Shown: positions 1-7,757 of the stretch, in pieces
Position numbering within the stretch: position 1 is the first letter of the stretch
How the letters are laid out: each line of letters starts with the position of its first letter
DNA from: Karalla daura
Lineage: Eukaryota; Chordata; Actinopteri; Chaetodontiformes; Leiognathidae
Length of the DNA stretch: 64,000 bases
Assembly (NCBI GenBank): GCA_029224185.1
Contig: JANZKI010000027.1
Span: forward strand, 868,001-932,000
Direction of reading: 5' to 3'
Made by a program: the position numbers and the translations under genes
Notes under the pieces: model-generated
The model's input: only the letters and a program-made list of their open reading frames with translations
Told to the model about the DNA's origin: nothing
Database searches by the model: none

Positions 1-129
1 CCTAGTTAGGCCTGTTTACAGCCCCCTGCGTAGGAAACGGTGGGGAAAAGCACTTTGAAAAAATGTGTTGATGCATTCACCATCGGCCATTACGCAGTGC
101 AGCAACAGGTCTAAACAGTGTTTAGAACG
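1..129 (+). repeat. Class A monomer
   Basis: Diagnostic changes are the head cctagttagg, agcactttg in place of agcgctttg, a six-A run followed by tgtgttgatgc, atcggcc, and the tail caggtct. Class A is followed by class B. Other copies start at 8531, 21201, 22233, 34482 and 35514. The gcac and gatgc changes are both CpG decay products. Confidence 0.85.
111..125. other. Short inverted repeat near monomer end
   Basis: ctaaac and gttt ag arms of six bases flank the three-base loop agt; in units with ggtct upstream the arms extend to seven (tctaaac with gtttaga). Units ending gtgtctag or tttcgaac have a broken right arm. With the decamer this gives two dyads per 129 bp. Confidence 0.75.
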
Positions 130-258
130 CCTAGTTAGGCCTGTTTACAGCCCCCTGCGTAGGAAACGGTGGGGAAAAGCCCTTTGAAAAAGTGTGTTTA
201 CGCATTCACCATGGGCCATTACGCAGTGCAGCAACAGGCCTAAACAGTGTTTCGAACG
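130..258 (+). repeat. Class B monomer
   Basis: Diagnostic changes are the head cctagttagg, agccctttg, tttacgc, atgggcc, and a tail ending tttcgaacg instead of tttagaacg. It is followed by class C. Other starts are 8660, 14883, 16559, 21330, 22362, 27778, 32163, 34611, 35643, 38093, 43638, 49461, 53975, 56554, 60164 and 63258. At 25200 only the right half of a B monomer survives, joined to an E monomer. Confidence 0.85.
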
Positions 259-387
259 CCTAGTTGGGCCAGTTTGCAGCCCCCTGCGTAGGAAACGGTG
301 GGGAAAAGCGCTTTGAAAAAGTGTGTTTACACATTCACCATGGGCCATTACGCACTGCAGCAACAGGCCTAAACAGTGTCTAGAACG
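259..387 (+). repeat. Monomer anatomy, shown on one class C copy
   Basis: Reading one unit left to right: a head (monomer bases 1-21) that carries the main class differences; a C-run and tgcgtagg block; the G/A-rich aaacggtggggaaaag; a 10-bp perfect palindrome aaagcgcttt at monomer bases 47-56 (305-314 here); an A-tract gaaaaag; a variable block around gtgtttacgc or gtgttgacgc; cattcacc followed by atcggcc, atcagcc, atgggcc or gttggcc; the conserved cgcagtgcagcaac; and a tail with a short inverted repeat. Seven sites are CpG in a typical copy. The unit is 43 codons long, so open frames recur in phase, but nearly every unit has a TAA on the minus strand within gtttacag. Confidence 0.9.
259..387 (+). 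repeat. Class C monomer
   Basis: The head is ttgggccagtttgcag. The change of gtttacag to gtttgcag removes the minus-strand TAA stop and is the reason the longest open frames of the array cross this class. Further marks are tttacac and atgggcc. Two tails exist: caacaggcc with gtgtctag, followed by class D (as here and at 8789, 32292, 43767, 54104, 56683, 60293 and 63387), and caaaaggcc, followed directly by class G (see the C/F recombinant). A third form, near 17.08 kb and elsewhere, has ttggggcag, aactgtg and tacaaattc. Confidence 0.85.
305..314. other. 10-bp palindrome aaagcgcttt, once per monomer
   Basis: A perfect self-complementary decamer at monomer bases 47-56 in most units. It is broken in classes A and H (gcac), T (gtgc), B (gccc) and M (gggc). 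No protein binding is known from the sequence. Confidence 0.85.
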
Positions 388-516
388 CCTAGTTGGGCCT
401 GTTTACAGCCCCCTGCGTAGGAAACGGTGGGGAAAAGCGCTTTGAAAAAGTGTGTTGACGCATTCACCGTTGGCCATTACGCAGTGCAGCAACAAGCCTA
501 AACAGTGTTTAGAACG
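388..516 (+). repeat. Class D monomer
   Basis: Marked by ttgacgc followed by caccgttggcc and the tail caacaagcc. It almost always precedes class E. It has seven CpG sites and is close to what a consensus would look like, apart from the gttgg block. Confidence 0.85.
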
Positions 517-644
517 CCTAGTTGGGCTTGTTTACAGCCCCCAGCGTAGGAAACGGTGGGGAAAGCGCTTTGAAAAAGTGTGTTTACGCATTCACCATCG
601 GCCATTCCGCAGTGCAGCAAAAGGCCAAAACAGTGTTTAGAACG
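517..644 (+). repeat. Class E monomer, 128 bp (one A deleted)
   Basis: Marked by cttg in the head, ccccagcg, and ggtggggaaagcg, which is one A shorter than the usual run, giving a 128-bp unit. The tail is atcggccattccg with caaaaggcc. I count 33 copies with this deletion, including starts 517, 1548, 2579, 8145, 9047, 10078, 10593, 13724, 14368, 16173, 20429, 20815, 25200, 27263, 31648, 32550, 33581, 34096, 37578, 40157, 43123, 44025, 45056, 45958, 46473, 47117, 48946, 54362, 56941, 57456, 60551, 61066 and 63645. One ancestral deletion spread by amplification is the simplest reading. The 1-bp loss shifts the reading frame, which makes the plus-strand open frames of 62 codons end here. Confidence 0.88.
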
Positions 645-773
645 CCAAATTGGACCTGTTTACAGCCCCTTGCGTAGGAAACGGTGGGGAAAAGCGCTTT
701 GAAAAAGTGTGTTTACACATTCACCATCGGCCATTACGCAGTGCAGCAAAAGGCCTAAACAGTGTTTAGAACG
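645..773 (+). repeat. Class F monomer
   Basis: The head is ccaaattggacc and the next block is ccccttgcg. It then has tttacac, atcggccattacg and caaaaggcct. It follows class E and precedes class G. Its tail half also occurs joined to class C heads. Confidence 0.85.
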
Positions 774-902
774 CCTAATTGGGCCTGTTTACAGCCCCCT
801 GCGTAGGAAACGGTGGGGAAAAGCGCTTTGAAAAAGTGTGTTGACGCATTCACCATCAGCCATTACGCAGTGCAGCAACAGGTCTAAACAGTGTTTAGAA
901 CG
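774..902 (+). repeat. Class G monomer
   Basis: The head is cctaattgggcc, followed by ttgacgc, atcagccattacg and caacaggtct. It closes the C-D-E-F-G cassette and leads into class A, H or J. Confidence 0.85.
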
Positions 903-1031
903 CCTAGTTAGGCCTGTTTACAGCCCCCTGCGTAGGAAACGGTGGGGAAAAGCACTTTGAAAAAGTGTGTTGAGGCATTCACCATCGGCCATTACGCAGT
1001 GCAGCAACAGGTCTAAACAGTGTTTAGAACG
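903..1031 (+). repeat. Class H monomer
   Basis: The head is cctagttagg, followed by agcactttg, gtgttgaggc, atcggcc and caggtct. Further copies start at 9433, 21717, 22749 and 45313. It is close to class A, but has ttgaggc instead of ttgatgc and five A's instead of six. Confidence 0.82.
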
Positions 1032-1160
1032 CCTAGTTAGGCCTGTTTACAGCCCCCTGCGTAGGAAACGGTGGGGAAAAGCGCTTTGCAAAAGTGTGTT
1101 TGTGCATTCACCATGGGCCATTACGCAGTGCAGCAACAGGCCTAAACAGTGTTTAGAACG
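1032..1160 (+). repeat. Class I monomer
   Basis: The head is cctagttagg, followed by gtgtttgtgc, atgggcc and caggcct. It follows H and precedes J. The first copy has a private change, gctttgcaaaag for gctttgaaaaag; the paralog at 9562 lacks it. Confidence 0.8.
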
Positions 1161-1289
1161 CCTAGTTGGGCCTGTTTACAGCCCCCTGTGTAGGAAACAG
1201 TGACGAAAAGCGCTTTGAAAAAGTGTGTTTACGCATTCACCATGGGCCATTACGCAGTGCAGCAACAGGCCTAAACAGTGTTTCGAACG
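1161..1289 (+). repeat. Class J monomer
   Basis: The most diverged common class: ctgtgtagg, then aaacagtgacg in place of aaacggtgggg, then tttacgc, atgggcc and a tail ending tttcgaacg. It is nearly always followed by class C. Other starts include 7758, 9691, 12410, 16946, 18236, 19655, 20042, 21975, 23007, 25586, 26876, 28165, 29455, 30874, 31261, 33194, 35256, 36288, 38480, 39770, 41059, 42736, 44669, 45571, 47632, 50106, 51396, 52041, 53331, 53717, 55006, 56296, 59906, 61968 and 63000. Confidence 0.85.
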
Positions 1290-1675
1290 CCTAGTTGGGC
1301 CAGTTTGCAGCCCCCTGCGTAGGAAACGGTGAGGAAAAGCGCTTTGAAAAAGTGTGTTTACACATTCACCATGGGCCATTACACACTGCAGCAACAGGCC
1401 TAAACAGTGTCTAGAACGCCTAGTTGGGCCTGTTTACAGCCCCCTGCGTAGGAAACGGTGGGGAAAAGCGCTTTGAAAAAGTGTGTTGACGCATTCACCG
1501 TTGGCCATTACGCAGTGCAGCAACAAGCCTAAACAGTGTTTAGAACGCCTAGTTGGGCCTGTTTACAGCCCCCAGCGTAGGAAACGGTGGGGAAAGCGCT
1601 TTGAAAAAGTGTGTTTACGCATTCACCATCGGCCATTCCGCAGTGCAGCAAAAGGCCTAAACAGTGTTTAGAACG

Positions 1676-2062
1676 CCAAATTGGACCTGTTTACAGCCCC
1701 TTGCGTAGGAAACGGTGGGGAAAAGCGCTTTGAAAAAGTGTGTTGACGCATTCACCATCAGCCATCACGCAGTGCAGCAACAGGTCTAAACAGTGTTTAG
1801 AACGCCTAGTTAGGCCTGTTTACAGCCCCCTGCGTAGGAAACGGTGGGGAAAAGCGCTTTGAAAAAGTGTGTTGACGCATTCACCATCAGCCATTCCGCA
1901 GTGCAGCAACAGGCCTAAACAGTGTTTAGAACGCTTAGTTGGGCCAGTTTGCAGCCCCCTGCGTAGGAAACGGTGGGGAAAAGGGCTTTGAAAAAGTGTG
2001 TTCACGCATTCACCATGGGCCATTACGCAGTGCAGCAACAGGCCTAAACAGTGTCTAGAACG
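1676..2062 (+). repeat. K-L-M monomer trio
   Basis: K (1676) has the F-type head ccaaattggacc but then ttgacgc and atcagccatcacg. L (1805) has ttagg, ttgacgc and atcagccattccg, with a tail leading into cttag. M (1934) has the C-type head after cttag, aaaagggctttg and ttcacgc. The trio recurs from about 10206 and 46086, and M recurs from about 46973. A related L-M pair lies at about 57715-57972 and in its copy at about 61325. Confidence 0.75.
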
Positions 2063-2449
2063 CCTAGTTGGGCTTGTTTACAGCCCCCAGCGTAGGAAAC
2101 GGTGGGGGAAAGCATTTTGAAAAAGTGTGTTTACGCATTCACCATGGGCCATTACGCAGTGCAGCAACAGGCCTAAACAGTGTTTAGAACGCCTAGTTGG
2201 GCCTTTTAACAGCCCCCTGCGTAGGAAACGGTGGGGAAAAGCGCTTTGAAAAAGTGTGTTGACGCATTCACCGTTGGCCATTACGCAGTGCAGCAACAGG
2301 CCAAAACAGTGTTTAGAACGCCTAGTTGGGCCAGTTTGCAGCCCCCTGCGTAGGAAACGGTGGGGAAAAGCGCTTTGAAAAAGTGTGTTTACGCATTCAC
2401 CATGGGCCATTACGCAGTGCAGCAACAGGCCTAAACAGTGTCTAGAACG
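2063..2449 (+). repeat. N-O-C monomer trio
   Basis: N (2063) has ccccagcg with gggggaaagcattttg. O (2192) has the head ttgggccttttaacag, a one-off change of the usual cctgtttacag. C (2321) follows. O occurs again at 4266 and near 5556, 19785 and 31003. Because O and C both lack the usual in-frame TAA, the minus-strand open frame reaches 115 codons here, the longest type in the window. This is a by-product of the substitutions and not evidence for a gene. Confidence 0.75.
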
Positions 2450-3351
2450 CCTAGTTGGGCCTGTTTACAGCCCCCTGCGTAGGAAACGGTGGGGAAAAGC
2501 GCTTTGAAAAAGTGTGTTGACGCATTCACCGTTGGCCATTACGCAGTGCAGCAACAGGCCTAAACAGTGTTTAGAAGGCCTAGTTTGGCTTGTTTACAGC
2601 CCCCAGCGTAGGAAACGGTGGGGAAAGCGCTTTGAAAAAGTGTGTTTACGCAATCACCATCGGCCATTCCGCAGTGCAGCAAAAGGCCAAAACAGTGTTT
2701 AGAACGCCAAATTGGACCTGTTTACAGCCCCTTGCGTAGGAAACGGTGGGGAAAAGCGCTTTGAAAAAGTGTGTTGACGCATTCACCATCAGCCATCACG
2801 CAGTGCAGCAACAGCTCTAAACAGTGTATAGAACGCCTAGTTAGGCCTGTTTACATCCCCCTGCGTAGGAAACGGTGGGGAAAAGCGCTTTGAAAAAGTG
2901 TGTTGACGCATTCACCATCGGCCATTCCGCAGTGCAGCAACAGGTCTAAACAGTGTTTAGAACGCCTAGTTAGGCCTGTTTACAGCCCCCTGCGTAGGAA
3001 ACGGTGGGGAAAAGCGCTTTGAAAAAGTGTGTTGACGCATTCACCATCAGCCATTCCGCAGTGCAGCAACAGGCCGAAACAGTGTTTAGAACGCCTAGTT
3101 GGGCCTGTTTACAGCCCCCTGTGGAGGAAACAGTGACGAAAAGCGCTTTGAAAAAGTGTGTTTACGCATTCACCATGGGCCATTACGCAGTGCAGCAACA
3201 GGCCTAAACAGTGTTTCGAACGCCTAGTTGGGTCAGTTTGCAGCCCCCTGCGTAGGAAACGGTGGGGAAAAGCGCTTTGAAAAACTGTGTTTACGCATTC
3301 ACCATGGGCCATTACGCAGTGCAGCAACAGGCCTAAACAGTGTCTAGAATG

Positions 3352-3996
3352 CCTAGTTGGGCCTGTTTACAGCCCCCTGCGAAGGAAACGGTGGGGAAAA
3401 GCGCTTTGAAAAAGTGTGTTGACGCATTCACCGTTGGCCATTACGCAGTGCAGCAACAGGCCTAAACAGTGTTTAGAACGCCTAGTTGGGCTTGTTTACA
3501 GCCCCCAGCGTAGGAAACGGTGGGGGAAAGCGCTTTGAAAAAGTGTGTTTACGCATTCACCATCGGCCATTACGCAGTGCAGCAACAGGCCTAAACAGTG
3601 TTTAGAACGCTTAATTGGACCTGTTTACAGCCCCTTGCGTAGGAAACGGTGGGGAAAAGCGCTTTGAAAAAGTGTGTTGACGCATTCACCATCAGCCATT
3701 ACGCAGTGCAGCAACAGCTCTAAACAGTGTTTAGAACGCCTAGTTAGGCCTGTTTACAGCCCCCTGCGTAGGAAACGGTGGGGAAAAGCGCTTTGAAAAA
3801 GTGTGCTTATGCATTCACCATGGGCCATTACGCAGTGCAGCAACAGGCCTAAACAGTGTCTAGAACACCTAGTTGGGCCTGTTTACAGCCCCCTGCGTAG
3901 GAAACGGTGGGAAAAAGCGCTTTGAAAAAGTGTGCTTATGCATTCACCATGGGCCATTACGCAGTGCAGCAACAGGCCTAAACAGTGTTTAGAACG
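3352..3996 (+). repeat. P-Q-R-S-T module, early copy
   Basis: P (3352) has ctgcgaagg and gttggcc. Q (3481) has ccccagcg, gggggaaag (129 bp, not shortened), atcggccattacg. R (3610) has taattggacc, ccccttgcg, atcagcc and caacagctct. S (3739) has ttagg, a variable tttgtgc, ttatgc or ttcatgc block, atgggcc, and a tail leading to gaacacc. T (3868) begins after aacac; in most copies it has agtgctttg and atcggcc. The module recurs near 6.6, 12.7, 17.2, 23.3, 24.2, 25.8, 28.4, 36.5, 38.7, 47.9, 50.4, 52.3, 55.3 and 62.2 kb. In the 16-53 kb copies R usually has agcgcagcaac, with an extra CpG. Confidence 0.78.
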
Positions 3997-4033
3997 TCTA
4001 GTTGGGCTTGTTTACAGCCCCCAGCGTAGGAAA

Positions 4034-4057
4034 CGGTGGGGAAAGCGGTGGGGAAAG
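4034..4057 (+). repeat. 12-bp internal duplication (first copy)
   Basis: cggtggggaaag occurs twice in a row, at 4034-4045 and 4046-4057, inside an E-type monomer (3997-4136, 140 bp). Together with the E deletion this adds 11 bp to the standard unit. The monomer also starts tctag rather than cctag. Confidence 0.92.
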
Positions 4058-5850
4058 CGCTTTGAAAAAGTGTGTTTACGCATTCACCATCGGCCATTCC
4101 GCAGTGCAGCAAAAGGCCAAAACAGTGTTTAGAACGCCAAATTGGACCTGTTTACAGCCCCTTGCGTAGGAAACGGTGGGGAAAAGCGCTTTGAAAAAGT
4201 GTGTTGACGCATTCACCATCAGCCATTACGCAGTGCAGCAACAGGCCTAAACAGTGTTTAGAACGCCTAGTTGGGCCTTTTAACAGCCCCCTGCGTAGGA
4301 AACGGTGGGGAAAAGCGCTTTGAAAAAGTGTGTTGACGCATTCACCGTTGGCCATTACGCAGTGCAGCAACAGGCCAAAACAGTGTTTAGAACGCCTAGT
4401 TGGGCCAGTTTGCAGCCCCCTGCGTAGGAAACGGTGGGGAAAAGCGCTTTGAAAAAGTGTGTTTACGCATTCACCATGGGCCATTACGCAGTGCAGCAAC
4501 AGGCCTAAACAGTGTCTAGAACGCCTAGTTGGGCCTGTTTACAGCCCCCTGCGTAGGAAACGGTGGGGAAAAGCGCTTTGAAAAAGTGTGTTGACGCATT
4601 CACCGTTGGCCATTACGCAGTGCAGCAACAGGCCTAAACAGTGTTTAGAAGGCCTAGTTTGGCTTGTTTACAGCCCCCAGCGTAGGAAACGGTGGGGGAA
4701 AGCGCTTTGAAAAAGGGTGTTTACACATTCACCATCGGCCATTACGCAGTGCAGCAAAAGGCCTAAACAGAGTTTAGAACGCCTAATTGGGCCTGTTTAC
4801 AGCCCCCTGCGTAGGAAACGGTGGGGAAAAGCGCTTTGAAAAAGTGTGTTGACGCATTCACCATCAGCCATGACGCAGTGCAGCAACAGGTCTAAACAGT
4901 GTTTAGAACGCCTAGTTAGGCCTGTTTACAGCCCCCTGCGTAGGAAACGGTGGGGAAAAGCGCTTTGAAAAAGTGTGTTGACGCATTCACCATCAGCCAT
5001 TCCGCAGTGCAGCAACAGGCCGAAACAGTGTTTAGAACGCCTAGTTGGGCCTGTTTACAGCCCCCTGTGTAGGAAACAGTGACTAAAAGTGCTTTGAAAA
5101 AGTGTGTTTACGCATTCACCATGGGCCATTACGCAGTGCAGCAACAGGCCTAAACAGTGTTTAGAACGCCTAGTTGTGCTTGTTTACAGCCCCCAGCATA
5201 GGAAACGGTGGGGAAAAGCGCTTTGAAAAAGTGTGTTGACGCATTCACCATCAGCCATCACGCAGTGCAGCAACAGGTCTAAACAGTGTTTAGAACGCCT
5301 AGTTAGGCCTGTTTACAGCCCCCTGCGTAGGAAACGGTGGGGAAAAGCGCTTTGAAAAAGTGTGTTGACGCATTCACCATCAGCCATTCCGCAGTGCAGC
5401 AACAGGCCTAAACAGTGTCTAGAACGCCTAGTTGGGCTTGTTTACAGCCCCCAGCGTAGGAAACGGTGGGGGAAAGCCTTTTGAATAAGTGTGTTTACGC
5501 ATTCACCATGGGCCATTACGCAGTGCAGCAACAGGCCTAAACAGTGTTTAGAACGCCTAGTTGGGCCTTTTAACAGCCCCCTGCGTAGGAAACGGTGGGG
5601 AAAAGCGCTTTGAAAAAGTGTGTTGACGCATTCACCGTTGGCCATTACGCAGTGCAGCAACAGGCCTAAACAGTGTTTAGAACGCCTAGTTGGGCCAGTT
5701 TGCAGCCCCCTGCGTAGGAAACGGTGGGGAAAAGCGCTTTGAAAAAGTGTGTTGACGCATTCACCGTTGGCCATTACGCAGTGCAGCAACAACCCTAAAC
5801 AGTGTTTAGAACGTCTAGTTGGGCTTGTTTACAGCCCCCAGCGTAGGAAA

Positions 5851-5874
5851 CGGTGGGGAAAGCGGTGGGGAAAG
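5851..5874 (+). repeat. 12-bp internal duplication (second copy)
   Basis: The same cggtggggaaag doublet at 5851-5862 and 5863-5874, in a 140-bp E-type monomer starting tctag at 5814. Confidence 0.92.
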
Positions 5875-7241
5875 CGCTTTGAAAAAGTGTGTTTACGCAT
5901 TCACCATCGGCCATTCCGCAGTGCAGCAAAAGGCCAAAACAGTGTTTAGAACGCCAAATTGGACCTGTTTACAGCCCCTTGCGTAGGAAACGGTGGGGAA
6001 AAGCGCTTTGAAAAAGTGTGTTGACGCATTCACCATCAGCCATTACGCAGTGCAGCAACAGGTCTAAACAGTGTTTAGAACGCCTAGTTAGGCCTGTTTA
6101 CAGCCCCCTGCGTAGGAAACGGTGGGGAAAAGCGCTTTGAAAAAGTGTGTTGACGCATTCACCATCAGCCATTACGCAGTGCAGCAACAGGTCTAAACAG
6201 TGTTTAGAACGCCTAGTTAGGCCTGTTTACAGCCCCCTGCGTAGGAAACGGTGGGGAAAAGCGCTTTGAAAAAGTGTGTTGACGCATTCACCATCAGCCA
6301 TTCCGCAGTGCAGCAACAGGCCGAAACAGTGTTTAGAACGCCTAGTTGGGCCTGTTTACAGCCCCGTGTAGGAAACAGTGACGAAAAGCGCTTTGAAAAA
6401 GTGTGTTTACGCATTCACCATGGGCCATTACGCATTGCAGCAACAGGCCTAAACAGTGTTTCGAACGCCTAGTTGGGTCAGGTTGCAGCCCCCTGCGTAG
6501 GAAACGGTGGGGAAAAGCGCTTTGAAAAACTGTGTTTACGCATTCACCATGGGCCATTACGCAGTGCAGCAACAGGCCTAAACAGTGTCTAGAATGCCTA
6601 GTTGGGCCTGTTTACAGCCCCCTGCGAAGGAAACGGTGGGGAAAAGCGCTTTGAAAAAGTGTGTTGACGCATTCACCGTTGGCCATTACGCAGTGCAGCA
6701 ACAGGCCTAAACAGTGTTTAGAACGCCTAGTTGGGCTTGTTTACAGCCCCCAGTGTAGGAAACGGTGGGGGAAAGCGCTTTGAAAAAGTGTGTTTACGCA
6801 TTCACCATCGGCCATTACGCAGTGCAGCAACAGGCCTAAACAGTGTTTAGAACGCTTAATTGGACCTGTTTACAGCCCCTTGCGTAGGAAACGGTGGGGA
6901 AAAGCGCTTTGAAAAAGTGTGTTGACGCATTCACCATCAGCCATTACGCAGTGCAGCAACAGCTCTAAACAGTGTTTAGAACGCCTAGTTAGGCCTGTTT
7001 ACAGCCCCCTGCGTAGGAAACGGTGGGGAAAAGCGCTTTGAAAAAGTGTGTTTATGCATTCACCATGGGCCATTACGCAGTGCAGCAACAGGCCTAAACA
7101 GTGTCTAGAACACCTAGTTGGGCCTGTTTACAGCCCCCTGCGTAGGAAACGGTGGGAAAAAGTGCTTTGAAAATGTGAGTTGACGCATTCACCATGTGCC
7201 ATTACGCAGTGCAGCAACAGGCCTAAACCGTGTTTAGAACG

Positions 7242-7370
7242 CCAAGTTGGGCCTTTTTACAGCCCCCTGCGTAGGAAACGGTGGGGAAAACCGCTTTGAA
7301 AAAGTGTGTTGACGAATTCACCGTTGGCCATTACGCAGTGCAGCAACAGGCCTAAACAGTGTTTAGAACG
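7242..7370 (+). repeat. Class W monomer with GAATTC site
   Basis: Marked by the head ttgggcctttttacag (gccaag in this copy), aaaaccgctttg, and gacgaattcaccgttgg, which creates the EcoRI sequence GAATTC. I see six such sites, at 7314, 13514, 19211, 30430, 42034 and 48736. It is preceded by class V (7113-7241 here) in four copies, with ggtgggaaaaag, aaaatgtgagttgacgc, atgtgcc and aaaccgtg. The related monomer before W at 13.3 and 48.5 kb keeps atgtgcc and aaaccgtg but has the usual G/A-run. Confidence 0.82.
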
Positions 7371-7757
7371 CCTAGTTGGGCCAGTTTGCAGCCCCCTGCG
7401 TAGGAAACGGTGGGGAAAAGCGCTTTGAAAAAGTGTGTTTATGCATTCACCATGGGCCATTACGCAGTGCAGCAACAGGCCTAAACAGTGTCTAGAACAC
7501 CTAGTTGGGCCTGTTTACAGCCCCCTGCGTAGGAAACGGTGGGGAAAAGTGCTTTGAAAAAGTGTGTTGACGCATTCACCATCGGCCATTACGCAGTGCA
7601 GCAACAGGCCTAAACAGTGTTTAGAACGCCTAGTTAGGCCTGTTTACAGCCCCCTGCGTAGGAAATGGTGGGGAAAAGCCCTTTGAAAAAGTGTGTTGAC
7701 GCATTCACCATCAGCCATTCCGCAGTGCAGCAACAGGCCTAAACAGTGTTTAGAACG

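Larger units (their letters stand above)
1..2062 (+). repeat. Segment 1: A-B-C-D-E-F-G-H-I-J-C-D-E-K-L-M
   Basis: Sixteen monomers that match 8531-10592 at a constant offset of 8530. The few differences I see are in single bases: 354 (cgcactgc against cgcagtgc), 1088 (gcaaaag against gaaaaag), two in acacactgc near 1382, the head at about 1440 (cctg against cttg), and gtgtctag against gtgtttag at about 2055. Beyond 2062 the two copies part company: this one goes into class N, the other into class E. The segment shows the alternation of the A-B and H-I-J linkers between C-D-E cassettes. Confidence 0.85.
2063..7757 (+). repeat. Segment 2: diversified domain
   Basis: This stretch has the highest density of rare classes and private changes: N and O monomers, ctgtggagg at about 3121, tttacatcccc near 2853, the 12-bp internal duplications at 4034 and 5851, a 2-bp loss near 6366, and the V-W pair at 7113-7370. 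It is itself partly duplicated. The P block with ctgcgaagg at 3381 recurs at 6626, an offset of 3245, which equals 25 monomers plus 20 bp; the excess is exactly the two +11-bp monomers minus the 2-bp loss lying between. No gene or unique sequence is seen. Confidence 0.75.

Noticed and set aside
249..262. Pol III B-box or tRNA-derived element around gtttcgaac
   Set aside because: The match to GGTTCGANTCC is partial (about 8 of 11), occurs only in the B and J tails, and there is no matching A-box, cloverleaf or A-rich tail.
241..300. CENP-B box (NTTCGNNNNANNCGGGN) near tttcgaacgcctagttggg
   Set aside because: TTCG is present in B and J tails, but the required A and the CGGG at fixed spacing are absent; the nearest G-run is ttggg two bases further on. 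The reverse strand does not match either.
301..330. G-quadruplex potential in ggtggggaaaag
   Set aside because: Each unit has only one or two short G-runs on this strand, with 129 bp to the next, so four-tract motifs do not form locally.
145..363. Minus-strand open frame of 72 codons, repeated more than 70 times with small changes
   Set aside because: The unit is 43 codons, so a frame remains in phase from one monomer to the next, and the frame ends wherever gtttacag gives TAA. It opens at TTG, not ATG, has no conserved start context, and varies exactly as the DNA does, including at CpG sites. It is a by-product of the satellite.
452..640. Plus-strand open frame of 62 codons spanning D and E monomers (more than 30 copies)
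   Set aside because: It begins at TTG, and its second half exists only because the 1-bp loss in class E shifts the frame. The 66-codon versions are the same with the 12-bp duplication. No protein features or codon bias are seen.
2078..2425. Longest minus-strand frames (115-116 codons) as a possible repeat protein
   Set aside because: They arise where two or more adjacent units (O and C) both lack the TAA because of substitutions in the head. Upstream and downstream are ordinary satellite monomers without promoter or splice signals that I can support.
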